Shown piece after piece: positions 16,722-25,834 of a stretch of 64,000 bases of DNA. A program made the position numbers and the translations under genes. The stretch comes from Marinicella marina (GTDB lineage: Bacteria; Pseudomonadota; Gammaproteobacteria; Xanthomonadales; Marinicellaceae), in contig NZ_JASJNC010000006.1 of the NCBI RefSeq assembly GCF_030065545.1, positions 1-64,000 on the forward strand. Direction: 5' to 3'. Position 1 is the stretch's first letter. The number at the start of each line of letters is the position of its first letter. The notes beneath the pieces are model-generated. The model saw only the letters and a list, made by a program, of their open reading frames with translations, was not told the DNA's origin and made no database searches.

Positions 16722-18070
16722 TGGATCAGACTTGTAAATACCACCCGTTAGAAACCAGCACGTATTACTGCCCTGACTGTGAAACTAACTGTTGTGACCA
16801 TTGTGTTGACGATTCCAGGTACAACCCAGTGCCGCGTTGTTTCCAGTGTAATCATGAACTTGAAGCCAGTGGGCCTGGTAACATTGAACCTTTTTGGCGC
16901 CGATTGCAGCAAAGTTTTAAGTACCCACTAGCAACCCAATCATTGGTGTTTATTTTGGGGCTTTCGGTGTTGTGCTCAATTGCGCTGTATTTGCCTTTTG
17001 CTTTAGTCATATACTTGGCGTTGTTTGGCTCAGGCTTTAAATATTGTTTGAGTTGTTTGAGCCACACGGCTGATGGTTACATGACCCCACCAGAAATCAC
17101 AGAAGCTTATGTCGGTGGTTTCAAAAAGATGTTGGTGTTGATTTTAATGGTGTTTATCACCAGCACAGTGACTTATGCCGTGGATAAATACCTGGGTGCC
17201 GCCTTAGGTGGGGTGGTGGCCTTGCTGGTGACACTGTCGTTTCCTGCCATCATCATCAATTATGCCATCAGCGACAACATGTTTGAATCATTGAGCCCAG
17301 CTAATATATTGAATTTGATGAATTCAATCGGATTACCTTATGGCCTGATTCTGGCTTTTATATTGATCATGTCCGGTTCAATTGCAGTGGTTTACCAGCT
17401 GGTTGCTTGGGTACCCTCAAGTCTGGATTCAGTTTTTTTGTATGCGGTGACCTTTTATTATTTGATTGTGCTGCACCATTTGATGGGCTACATGGTGTTT
17501 CAATACCAAAGTGCATTGGGTTACAGTGCTCGGTTGCAAGGTGAATCAAACAAAAGACGTGGCTCTCATCAAATAGCCATGGCCAAGATTTCGGCATTAA
17601 TCAAAGAGGGAGAGTTCAATGCTGCCAACATCATATTCAAAGAACAAGTGAGTCTGAACAATGATCAGTTGGCTTTGAACATGCAGTATTTTGACTATTT
17701 GTTAGCGACCAGAAATGCCGATGAATTGGCCACATTTGTACCTAATTATTTTTTGCAATTGGAAAAGCAGGGCAGGTCTGATCTTATCAGTCGCAGTTAC
17801 AAGCGTTTGTTACATAAACTCCCTGATTTTGAGTTGATCGATCCTGCGTTGAAACTGTTGATCTCACAAGCCAGTTTTGATCAAAATGATGCTAAAACAG
17901 TGATTAAGTTGTTACATGGCATACACAAGAAGCACCCCGAATTTACTGCTATGATTCCAGCTTTAACCCTTTTGATTGATGCTTTAGGGGAATTTCCTCA
18001 ATACAACAAACACGCCCAGGCCTATAGAAAAATGATTCATCGCATGAATAAAGTTGATTCAAATCAATAG
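16721..18070 (+). CDS. B-box-like zinc-finger membrane protein with TPR-like tail
   Basis: This 449-residue protein has an N-terminal metal-binding motif: CKYH, then CPDC, CCDHC and CFQC within the first 45 residues, matching the B-box spacing found in bacterial rhomboid partners. Four or so hydrophobic helices follow (about 75-270), then a helical region to the end. The zinc finger would be cytoplasmic. ATG at 16721 overlaps the rhomboid stop by one base, so the two are translationally coupled; a TTG three bases earlier is an alternative. The function is unknown. It may recruit substrates to, or regulate, the protease, which is inference. Confidence 0.8.
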   Translation: MDQTCKYHPLETSTYYCPDCETNCCDHCVDDSRYNPVPRCFQCNHELEASGPGNIEPFWRRLQQSFKYPLATQSLVFILGLSVLCSIALYLPFALVIYLALFGSGFKYCLSCLSHTADGYMTPPEITEAYVGGFKKMLVLILMVFITSTVTYAVDKYLGAALGGVVALLVTLSFPAIIINYAISDNMFESLSPANILNLMNSIGLPYGLILAFILIMSGSIAVVYQLVAWVPSSLDSVFLYAVTFYYLIVLHHLMGYMVFQYQSALGYSARLQGESNKRRGSHQIAMAKISALIKEGEFNAANIIFKEQVSLNNDQLALNMQYFDYLLATRNADELATFVPNYFLQLEKQGRSDLISRSYKRLLHKLPDFELIDPALKLLISQASFDQNDAKTVIKLLHGIHKKHPEFTAMIPALTLLIDALGEFPQYNKHAQAYRKMIHRMNKVDSNQ

Positions 18071-18134
18071 AATTGAATTGCATCTTTGGCATAATAGAAA
18101 ACTGTTTAATGATTTTGATTTGATTAAGTTTTCT

Positions 18135-18686
18135 ATGAAAAAACCCAACCACCAAGTATGGATAAAGTTCTTGTTGCTGTGTTCGATTTTATTCGCCTAC
18201 TTTTTTTACCTGAGTTACCAGTATGATTTTTTGACAGGTGGAGTGGCTGCGCTGATTACGTGGAGCTTTTTTGTTTTGTGTACACCAATCGCTGATGCAG
18301 GTTTTATGCTGGACTTCCCAATTAGGCTGTTATTTGGTGTGCGTATGATTTGGTCTGAAGTTGTGGTCTGGGTGATTGCCATAGCAATCAATTTATTGGC
18401 ATTGAGTTATTTCAGTCAGTATTACCAAACCACTTTTGTCACTCAAACCATGCAGGTTATATTAACCACACCGAACCCATATTGGTTGGTTATCTTGCTT
18501 TCCGCATTAGGCACATTCTTATCGATTCGTTTTGGTGATGAGTTGATGGATGTTTTGCATCATAAAGAAAGGAAGTTTTACCTCAGCAACCATTTCAAGC
18601 ATGAAGTGATTTTATTTGTTTTCTTTTTGGTCGTTATATTCGGTTATTACAAAATCATTTCGAGTTTGGGGATTGAAGTGGCTTAA
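18135..18686 (+). CDS. Four-helix membrane protein, unknown function
   Basis: This 183-residue protein is unrecognised. Hydrophobic helices are visible at about 9-25, 33-48, 68-92, 110-135 and 155-178. The start MKKPNHQVWIKF at 18135 gives a sensible N-terminus before the first helix. The longer frame from 18054 overlaps the zinc-finger gene and adds polar residues. It follows the rhomboid pair by 64 bases in the same direction and may belong to the same operon. No ribosome site is strong. It converges with ubiB. Confidence 0.68.
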   Translation: MKKPNHQVWIKFLLLCSILFAYFFYLSYQYDFLTGGVAALITWSFFVLCTPIADAGFMLDFPIRLLFGVRMIWSEVVVWVIAIAINLLALSYFSQYYQTTFVTQTMQVILTTPNPYWLVILLSALGTFLSIRFGDELMDVLHHKERKFYLSNHFKHEVILFVFFLVVIFGYYKIISSLGIEVA

Positions 18687-18742
18687 AAAAACAAGTTGCT
18701 TCAGTCTTATATATGACCCTCAAATGTGGGGTTAAAGGCAGT

Positions 18743-18771
18743 CCAATTGGGTGCACGACCGTGCCAATTGG
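18743..18771. terminator. Hairpin between convergent genes
   Basis: Two copies of the self-complementary octamer CCAATTGG (18743-18750 and 18764-18771) can pair with each other around CAC/GTG, giving a long hairpin just before the ubiB stop. No long T run follows on either side, so termination is only possible. Confidence 0.4.
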
Positions 18772-18775
18772 GCTT

Positions 18776-20410
18776 CTATTTAATTGATTTCCAAAACATC
18801 CATGCAGTGAGACCAGCTGTGATGATGGCCGAGTTGGGGCTCCAGGCCACCCAAGTGCTTGATTGGTCCAGGCTGTACAGCAAGGCGGTTGTGATCAAAC
18901 CACCGACAGTTAACAAGGTGTAGCGGTTCTTCTTGGTTTCCTGCATCTGGGCTTGATGTTCCAGCTGTTGTTCGATTTTGATGTGTCTGGGCAATGGTTT
19001 AACTTGCAGACTCAACAACTGATGCACCAACATCGGTGTTTCTGCTGCTTGTTCGATCCACTTGGGTAGATTTTCTTTCAGTTTTTCCAAAGAGTGTTCA
19101 GGGCCATAATGTGTTTTCATGATGTCACGCAAAATGGGCTCTGACAGTTGCCATATATCCAATTGAGGATAGAGCTGTCGACCTAAACCTTCGATGTTTA
19201 GTAAAGTCTTCTGCAGTAAAATCAATTCTGGTTGGACAATTAACTTGAAACGTTTGGCCATTTGAAATGTTTTTAGCATCACTTCACCGAATGAAATTTC
19301 TTCAATCGGTCTGGACATGTACGGCTCACAAATAGTACGCGTGGCTGACTCTAAATCCTCTAGGTTGGTGTCTGCAGGAACCCAGCCTGACTCAATGTGT
19401 AACTCAGCCACGCGCCGGTAATCTTCTTTGAAGAAAGCCATGAAATTATTCGCTAAGTCAACACGATGACCTTTAGGTAAAGAGCCACAAATCCCAAAAT
19501 CCAAAAGCAGGATTTGAGGGTCCTCAGGGTTTTCCTTACTGATAAAAATGTTACCTGGGTGCATGTCGGCATGAAAGAAATTATCCCGAAAAACTTGGGT
19601 ATAAAAGATTTTAATGCCTTTCTCTGCCAGCTTTTCAAAGTTAATGCCCGCGGCTTTCAGTCCCGCAAAATCTTTGATTGAAATACCAAAAATGCGTTCC
19701 TGCACCATCACTTTCTCTTTGCAAAAGTCCCAATAAATATTGGGGATGTATAAATCTTTTGAGTCTTTGAAGTTTTTCTTTAATACCGAAGCATTGGCCG
19801 CTTCACGTTGTAAATCTAATTCATCGTAAATGGTTTTTTCAAACTCTGCGACTATTTCAGTGGGGTCTACCTGCACGCCTGGGTTTAAATTATTTTTTGC
19901 GAAAGAGGCCAGTGCTTGCATCAGAGTCACATCACGTTTGATGCGTTTACCAATACCTGGCCGCAATACCTTGATGACCACTTCATCGCCATTTTTTAAT
20001 TGGGCAGCATGAACCTGCGCAATTGATGCTGATGCCAGCGCTGTTTCATCTACAGAGGCGAATTGGTCCCTGATTTCAGCAGGCAGTTGCTCTTGAACCA
20101 CTGCCTTGGCTTCATCCCACGATATCGGTTCGACATCATCCTGAAGTTTTTCCAATGCTTGGGCTATTTCAACTGGGATCAAATCAGGCCGGGTTGAGAG
20201 GGTTTGGCCCAACTTGATGAAGATTGGGCCCAATGATTCAAGTGCCCCTCTGACGCGTTGTCCTTGGCTCATGTGCTTCAAACCTTTGACCCCAAAGGGT
20301 GAGAGCAGGTTGATGACAGCAAAAAAGTTGATGCCTCTGGCTGGCATCAGTCCGCTGATTCGGTAGGCGGCCAATGTGTGGGCAATTTTTAAAAGCCGGA
20401 ATAGTTTCAT
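18776..20410 (-). CDS. ubiB: UbiB, ADCK-family kinase-like ubiquinone biosynthesis protein
   Basis: This 544-residue atypical kinase-like ATPase is needed for aerobic ubiquinone synthesis and acts at the inner membrane. Visible motifs are FIKLGQTLSTRPDLIP (the KxGQ signature) near 66-80, the alanine-rich ATP loop ASASIAQVHAAQL, DMHPGNIF near 285 and LLDFGICG near 302. Two hydrophobic helices at the C-terminus (about 500-540) are the usual membrane anchor. The length is standard. It overlaps ubiJ by four bases, and the order ubiE-ubiJ-ubiB is conserved in gammaproteobacteria. Confidence 0.96.
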   Translation of the reverse strand: MKLFRLLKIAHTLAAYRISGLMPARGINFFAVINLLSPFGVKGLKHMSQGQRVRGALESLGPIFIKLGQTLSTRPDLIPVEIAQALEKLQDDVEPISWDEAKAVVQEQLPAEIRDQFASVDETALASASIAQVHAAQLKNGDEVVIKVLRPGIGKRIKRDVTLMQALASFAKNNLNPGVQVDPTEIVAEFEKTIYDELDLQREAANASVLKKNFKDSKDLYIPNIYWDFCKEKVMVQERIFGISIKDFAGLKAAGINFEKLAEKGIKIFYTQVFRDNFFHADMHPGNIFISKENPEDPQILLLDFGICGSLPKGHRVDLANNFMAFFKEDYRRVAELHIESGWVPADTNLEDLESATRTICEPYMSRPIEEISFGEVMLKTFQMAKRFKLIVQPELILLQKTLLNIEGLGRQLYPQLDIWQLSEPILRDIMKTHYGPEHSLEKLKENLPKWIEQAAETPMLVHQLLSLQVKPLPRHIKIEQQLEHQAQMQETKKNRYTLLTVGGLITTALLYSLDQSSTWVAWSPNSAIITAGLTAWMFWKSIK

Positions 20411-21039
20411 GGGTTGTCTGTTTGGGTTATTTGTTTTATTTTTCTTTCAATCCGATCGGTATCGGCGCGCAAGTCATCGACGTTGTCCAAAAAAGCTTCC
20501 ATTTCTCTGGGTGAAACCAATTCACGGTTTTCTTCAAGCAAATATTCCTTGCTGCTGGTTTGGAATGAATTGATTAAGTTGCTGCCCGCGGATTTGATGC
20601 TTTTTATGAATTGGTTGACGTGGTAGCCGGGTACCTCGCCCAATAAATCACACCAAGCCTCCTCCCAATCAGGTTCAAGCTGCTTTAAAAAGTCAGCCAT
20701 GAATTGTCCGGTGGTGGCATCGCCGTTGATACTGACACCATCCAGTCCAGGAATGTGTTGGTTGGTACTCATGGCGAATAGCGCAGTGGGTTTGCCACTG
20801 ATGGTGGTGTCTACTTCTATCGAGGTATCGGTTTCAACACTTAAAGTATCTTCATGGATACAGACCACCACTGATTGATTAATCGGTTGGATGGTGATTT
20901 TGACCTTCTTGTCAGCATGGTGGGTCAGTTTTTTGCTGGATTTCTGGTCGTACTTAAGTAGTTTTTGGATGGCATTTGAGAGTAATTTAGCCAACATCGT
21001 TGAGCCACTTTTTAGTTGCTGGTTGTCCGTTTCATTCAT
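20407..21039 (-). CDS. ubiJ: UbiJ, SCP2-domain ubiquinone biosynthesis accessory factor
   Basis: This 210-residue lipid-binding accessory protein of the soluble ubiquinone complex has an SCP2-type domain in its N-terminal two thirds (SGKPTALFAM, VSINGDATTGQFMADFLKQL). A helical segment follows with RELVSPREMEAFLDNVDDLRAD, which matches UbiJ. Its role is known from E. coli ubiJ mutants. The position between ubiE and ubiB, with four-base overlaps on both sides, confirms the call. No signal peptide is present. Confidence 0.94.
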   Translation of the reverse strand: MNETDNQQLKSGSTMLAKLLSNAIQKLLKYDQKSSKKLTHHADKKVKITIQPINQSVVVCIHEDTLSVETDTSIEVDTTISGKPTALFAMSTNQHIPGLDGVSINGDATTGQFMADFLKQLEPDWEEAWCDLLGEVPGYHVNQFIKSIKSAGSNLINSFQTSSKEYLLEENRELVSPREMEAFLDNVDDLRADTDRIERKIKQITQTDNP

Positions 21040-21782
21040 AATTTGTAGCCTTTGTGAATGGCCACGATGCCACCACTCAAGTTCTCATAGGAACACATCT
21101 CTAAACCTGCTGCTTCAAACATTTGCTGTAAGGTCTCTTGGTCAGGGTGTTGCTCAATCGATTCCACCAGGTATTGGTACGAATCACGGTCACCGGTGAC
21201 CATGTGACCTATTTCTGGCAGCAGTTTGAATGAGTATACGTTGTAGAGCTTTTTCAATAGGGCGTTGTTGACTTTTGAGAACTCTAAAACCATGGCTTTG
21301 CCACTGGGCTTCAGTACCCGGTACATCTCGTTCAAGGCCTGTTGTTTGTTGGTCACATTCCTTAAACCAAACGCCATGGTGATGGCGTCGATGGAATTGT
21401 CTTCAAAAGGCAATTTCTCAGCATTCATTTGGATGCATTCAAAGCGGCCATAAAAGCCGGCGTCAATCATGCGATCTTGACCGACATCCAGCATGGCTTG
21501 GTTGATGTCGCCGATGATGACTTTACCAGTTTTACCAATTTGCGGCATCATCAGTTTGGCCACATCACCCGTACCTCCGGCTAAATCCAGTACCAAGTCA
21601 CCTTCATGGATGCCGCTGCTGCCAACGAAATGGCGTTTCCACAAGCGGTGAATGCCACCGGACATCAAATCGTTCATCAGGTCGTATTTGCTGGCCACAG
21701 AGGTAAACACTTTACCTACTAAATTTTCTTTTTCATCGGCAGCCACTTGTTTGAAACCGAAGTGGGTGGTTTTATCATTCAT
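21036..21782 (-). CDS. ubiE: UbiE, demethyl-ubiquinone/menaquinone C-methyltransferase
   Basis: This 248-residue SAM-dependent methyltransferase methylates carbon 2 of the quinone ring in ubiquinone (and menaquinone) synthesis. The motifs LDLAGGTGDVAKL near 60-72 and AFGLRNVTNKQQAL near 125 are family-typical. The start MNDKTTHFGFKQV at 21782 matches the family N-terminus; it lies inside the end of the upstream dehydrogenase gene, so the two are coupled. A longer frame from 21806 is not supported. Confidence 0.95.
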   Translation of the reverse strand: MNDKTTHFGFKQVAADEKENLVGKVFTSVASKYDLMNDLMSGGIHRLWKRHFVGSSGIHEGDLVLDLAGGTGDVAKLMMPQIGKTGKVIIGDINQAMLDVGQDRMIDAGFYGRFECIQMNAEKLPFEDNSIDAITMAFGLRNVTNKQQALNEMYRVLKPSGKAMVLEFSKVNNALLKKLYNVYSFKLLPEIGHMVTGDRDSYQYLVESIEQHPDQETLQQMFEAAGLEMCSYENLSGGIVAIHKGYKL

Positions 21783-22680
21783 CGGCTTTATCCTCTTGCT
21801 TTTCAAACAGTTTTCTTTTTAAGCGAATCAAGGCGGAGATATCTTCATCGCCATGCCCCATTGCCATCAGTTGTGCATACGCCTCAATGCTGTCATTGAT
21901 CAAAGGTAACGTTGCGCCGGACTCCTGCACGGCGGACTGACAGATTTTTAAGTCTTTGTGGAGTAAACTGAGCTTAAAACCCACATTGAATTCATCGTTG
22001 ACCATGGTATTACCTCGGTTTTCTAAAAACCAGTTACCCGCGGCGCCAGCGCTGAGAACCTCGATGGTTTTTTTCATATCCAAATTACAATTTTCTGCCA
22101 TGGCCAAGGCAGAGCAAACTGCTTGAGCGACACCAGCTACCATCACTTGGTTGACTGCTTTGGTGGCTTGGCCTTGGCCGACTCGGCCCATGTGAGTGAT
22201 TTGACTGCCTATGGCTGCAAAAACATCAGACGCCCTTTTGTACTGTTCACGGTCTGCACCGACCATGATTGACAACGAGCCTTTCTTAGCGCCTTCCACG
22301 CCGCCTGATACGGGGGCATCAATGAAACTGATGCCTTGTGAAGCCAAATCGTCTGATAAAGTTCTGGCGGTGTTGGGGCTGACCGTTGAACAATCAATCA
22401 CCACAGCACCTGGTTGCAGGTGATCGATGAAACCATGTACCACTTGTTTTAAATCATCGTCTGCAGCCACGCAAGTCAGCACACAGTCGGCTTGAGAAAA
22501 CAGTTCTTCATCGTCCTCAAACTCGGGTAAATCCAGCTCATTACTGATCGCAATGGCTTTGCCTTCTGTGCGATTTTTTACGCCAATGAGTAATTCATTG
22601 TCTTTGAGGTTTCTGGCCATCGGACGGCCCATGGCGCCTAAGCCATACACCACCACTTTATTGAGTTTGTTTTCGCTCAT
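21775..22680 (-). CDS. NAD(P)-dependent beta-hydroxyacid dehydrogenase
   Basis: This 301-residue member of the 3-hydroxyisobutyrate/tartronate semialdehyde dehydrogenase family has a Rossmann start (VVVYGLGAMGRPMARNL) and the substrate-binding block DAPVSGGVEGAKKGSLSIMVGA. The conserved lysine is in GQATKAVNQ near 170. The exact substrate (3-hydroxyisobutyrate, glyoxylate or succinic semialdehyde) cannot be told. Its last eight bases overlap ubiE, an unusual partner for this family. An intergenic region of about 200 bases lies upstream. Confidence 0.85.
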   Translation of the reverse strand: MSENKLNKVVVYGLGAMGRPMARNLKDNELLIGVKNRTEGKAIAISNELDLPEFEDDEELFSQADCVLTCVAADDDLKQVVHGFIDHLQPGAVVIDCSTVSPNTARTLSDDLASQGISFIDAPVSGGVEGAKKGSLSIMVGADREQYKRASDVFAAIGSQITHMGRVGQGQATKAVNQVMVAGVAQAVCSALAMAENCNLDMKKTIEVLSAGAAGNWFLENRGNTMVNDEFNVGFKLSLLHKDLKICQSAVQESGATLPLINDSIEAYAQLMAMGHGDEDISALIRLKRKLFEKQEDKADE

Positions 22681-22824
22681 TTTCAGTTTTATCTTGGGTT
22701 CAATGGTGCAGCATTATAACCGATTGGTGTGAGGGTAAAATCAACAGAAGTAACTTTTCAAAGCACTGAACGTTTATTCACCAGAATTGGGTTTAACCAT
22801 TGTGGATTTATTGTGCGGTGTTGC

Positions 22825-22856
22825 TTGACTAATTGTTAAGACAACCCATGTATAAT
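22825..22856 (+). promoter_or_regulatory. Possible promoter of the M16 lipoprotein gene
   Basis: TTGACT (22825-22830) and a perfect TATAAT (22851-22856) are 20 bases apart, longer than ideal. They lie 33 bases before the ATG in the 208-base divergent gap. Confidence 0.45.
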
Positions 22857-22888
22857 CTCGATAATATATTATTCAGGAGTAGGTTTTA

Positions 22889-25765
22889 ATGAAAAGAACA
22901 ATCGTTTCAATGTTCGCAGTTGCGATGTTGGTGGCTTGTGCCCCGAATAAACAGCTGAAACAAAATGAGTCAGCTGCGGTTGATTCAGTAAAAAGTGAAG
23001 ACTCAAGGGTGTTTACCCAAGATTATGACATGCGTGAGTTGGATAATGGCCTGAAAGTCATTGTGGTAAAAACCGATTATCCAGGTGTGGTGTCTTTGCA
23101 AATTCCGGTACAAACAGGGTCGCGAAATGAAGTTGAGCCTGGCAAGTCTGGTTTTGCGCACTTTTTTGAGCACATGATGTTTCGCGGCACAGAGAATTTC
23201 TCGCAAGAACAATACGGTGCCATGTTAAAAGAAGTGGGGGCTGACCAAAATGCTTACACCACCGATGATTACACCAACTACCATGTGACATTCATCAATG
23301 AAGACTTGGAACGCATGTTGATGTTAGAGGCCGATCGTTTTCAAAATTTAAAGTATTCAGAGGCTCAATTCAGAACAGAGGCTTTGGCAGTCAAAGGTGA
23401 ATACCTGAAAAACAGCGCCAATCCTTTCAGTAAAATGTTTGAGACAGTCAGAAAGAACGCCTACTCAGAGCACACTTACCGTCACACCACCATGGGCTTC
23501 ATTGAAGACATTGAAGATATGCCCAACCAATTGGAATACTCGTATGAGTTTTTTGATCGTTGGTACCGCCCTGAAAAAGCCGCCGTGATTGTGGTGGGTG
23601 ATGTTGATGTTGAAAACACCCATGCTTTGGTTGAAAAGTACTTTGGCCCATGGGAGCGGGGTAATTATGAAGTGGAGATTCCTGTTGAACCAGCGGCTGA
23701 AGGGACTCAGTACCATCACATTGAGTGGGAATCACAAACCTTACCCATGCTGGGAATGGTTTTTCGAGGACCTGCTGCCGATCCTAATCAAATAGACAAA
23801 TCAGCTTTGGACATGTTGGGGCAAATCTATTTCGGCCAAAATTCAGATGTTTACCAGGATTTGGTGGTCAATCGCCAATTGGCTGATGCTTTGTTTTTCT
23901 ACTCACCAGATCGAAAAGATCCGGGCTTAATCTACATTTTGGCACGCTTGACCAGTGCGGATAATTATCCTGCTGTCAAACAAGCCATGCTGGATACGAT
24001 TGTCGCCGCCCGCACTGAAACGGCTGATGAAATGCAACTGAATGACATCAAGTCAGCTGCCAGATACAGTTTTGCTAATTCACTGGATAACTCTGAGGCC
24101 ATTGGTGACATGTTGGCATCAGTGGTGCAATACAACAGAGATCCAGAGCACATCAATAAACAATACGCGCAACTGGATGCGGTTACCGCAGCAGATGTGA
24201 AACAAATTGCTAATAAGTACTTGGTTGATGATGGTCGCACAATGGTGACTTTAGCTCAAGCGGAAGCTGTTGATGGCATTGATAATGATTTCCTTTTGGC
24301 AGAACTTGTGAACGCTGCCAAACAACCTAAAGAGGCGCGTTACCAAATCACAGACATGTCGAATTCCAGTGACATTGTTGATGTGAATTTTTTATTCAAT
24401 ACAGGCCCAGCACAAGATCCAATAGGTAAAAAAGGTTTGGCAGCATTGACGGCTTCTATGTTAACCAACGGCGGTTCAGCCAGTAAATCAATCAAAGAAA
24501 TTCAGAAAGCCATGCTACCAATGGCCGCCTACTTCAACTCTCAGGTCGATAAAGAAATGGTTTCTTTGAGTGGTCGGGTGCACCGCGAGAAAGCCGATGT
24601 TTGGTTGGATTTGGTGCTGGACAGTCTTTTAAAACCTGGCTTCCGTGAAGATGATTTCAAGCGTTTGAAAACACAGTTAATCAATTCAATTCAAACCGAC
24701 TTAAAACAGAATAATGACGAAGAGTTGGGTAAGGAAGTCCTGTACCAAAAACTCTACCCGGGACACCCCTATGAGTCTTTGAACTCAGGTCATGTCAGTG
24801 ATTTGGAAAGCATTACGTTGGATGATGTAAAAATGTTTTATCAACAGCAGTTGACTCAGGATAATTTAAATGTGGGAATCACAGGTAATTTATCGGCTGA
24901 GTTAAAACAAATGATGTTGGATCGCATCACCACTGAATTGAACGTCAAAGGCACCGAGAAAGTGGCCATTGATGCGGCACCAGAATTCACCGATCGTCAT
25001 GTAACAATCGTTGAGAAACAAACCATGCCAACAGCTGTTTCATTTGGATTCCCGATTGAAGTCAACCGCTCGCACCCAGACTGGGTGGCACTCTGGCTGG
25101 TGCGTTCGTTCTTGGGTGAGCACAGAAATTCCAATTCATTTTTGTACCAAAGAATCCGTGAAGCTCGGGGTATGAATTACGGCGACTATGCATACATTGA
25201 ATATTTCCCCAGAGGCATGTTCAGAACCCAGCCCAATGCCAATCTGGGTCGTTCAGAACAAATTTTCCAAGTCTGGCTGAGACCACTGCGCAACAACACA
25301 GACGCTCATTTTGCTACCAGAACAGCCATGTACGAGCTGGAGAAGTTGATTGAGAATGGTATGAGTGAAGAGCAATTCACTGCCACCAAAGCATTCTTAA
25401 GTAAGTATGCTGGGTTATTACTGAAAGGTCAGGATCGGGTGTTAGGTTATCAGATGGATGCAGATTTTTATGGCACCACTGACTTTGTCACTCTGGTCAA
25501 AGAGGGCTTGGACAAGCTGACAGTTGATGGTGTTAATCAAGTCATCAAGAAACACCTGCAGACTGATGACATCCAATTTGTATTCATTACCAGTGACGGC
25601 ACTGACATGAAAAACAGATTGGTTAACGACACCACTTCAGCCATGACTTACAACTCTGAAAAGCCAGCTGAGTTATTGGCAGAGGATGAAGTGATTCAGG
25701 ATTATCCGTTGAAGATTGAATCAGAAAATGTAGACATCGTACCAATAGATGACGTATTTAAGTAA
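22889..25765 (+). CDS. M16 family zinc metallopeptidase, lipoprotein
   Basis: This 958-residue inverzincin-type peptidase should sit on the periplasmic face of a membrane, since the start has a lipobox (MLVACAPN, lipidated Cys near 17). The first M16 repeat has the inverted zinc motif HFFEH near 91-95 with the downstream glutamate in VKGEYLKN. The second half lacks this motif and is the usual inactive clamshell partner. It resembles the pitrilysin-like proteins that degrade small peptides. GCAGGAGTAGG-like TCAGGAGTAGG precedes the ATG. A terminator follows. Confidence 0.92.
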   Translation: MKRTIVSMFAVAMLVACAPNKQLKQNESAAVDSVKSEDSRVFTQDYDMRELDNGLKVIVVKTDYPGVVSLQIPVQTGSRNEVEPGKSGFAHFFEHMMFRGTENFSQEQYGAMLKEVGADQNAYTTDDYTNYHVTFINEDLERMLMLEADRFQNLKYSEAQFRTEALAVKGEYLKNSANPFSKMFETVRKNAYSEHTYRHTTMGFIEDIEDMPNQLEYSYEFFDRWYRPEKAAVIVVGDVDVENTHALVEKYFGPWERGNYEVEIPVEPAAEGTQYHHIEWESQTLPMLGMVFRGPAADPNQIDKSALDMLGQIYFGQNSDVYQDLVVNRQLADALFFYSPDRKDPGLIYILARLTSADNYPAVKQAMLDTIVAARTETADEMQLNDIKSAARYSFANSLDNSEAIGDMLASVVQYNRDPEHINKQYAQLDAVTAADVKQIANKYLVDDGRTMVTLAQAEAVDGIDNDFLLAELVNAAKQPKEARYQITDMSNSSDIVDVNFLFNTGPAQDPIGKKGLAALTASMLTNGGSASKSIKEIQKAMLPMAAYFNSQVDKEMVSLSGRVHREKADVWLDLVLDSLLKPGFREDDFKRLKTQLINSIQTDLKQNNDEELGKEVLYQKLYPGHPYESLNSGHVSDLESITLDDVKMFYQQQLTQDNLNVGITGNLSAELKQMMLDRITTELNVKGTEKVAIDAAPEFTDRHVTIVEKQTMPTAVSFGFPIEVNRSHPDWVALWLVRSFLGEHRNSNSFLYQRIREARGMNYGDYAYIEYFPRGMFRTQPNANLGRSEQIFQVWLRPLRNNTDAHFATRTAMYELEKLIENGMSEEQFTATKAFLSKYAGLLLKGQDRVLGYQMDADFYGTTDFVTLVKEGLDKLTVDGVNQVIKKHLQTDDIQFVFITSDGTDMKNRLVNDTTSAMTYNSEKPAELLAEDEVIQDYPLKIESENVDIVPIDDVFK

Positions 25766-25791
25766 TTGATTTAACTTGAAGTGTAAGAAAT

Positions 25792-25820
25792 AGCCAAGGC
25801 CTCAAACCTTGGCTTTTTTT
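25792..25820 (+). terminator. Rho-independent terminator after the M16 gene
   Basis: AGCCAAGG (25792-25799) pairs with CCTTGGCT (25807-25814) around a seven-base loop and is followed by a T run to 25820. Confidence 0.9.
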
Positions 25821-25834
25821 ATGTGAATCGCTTA

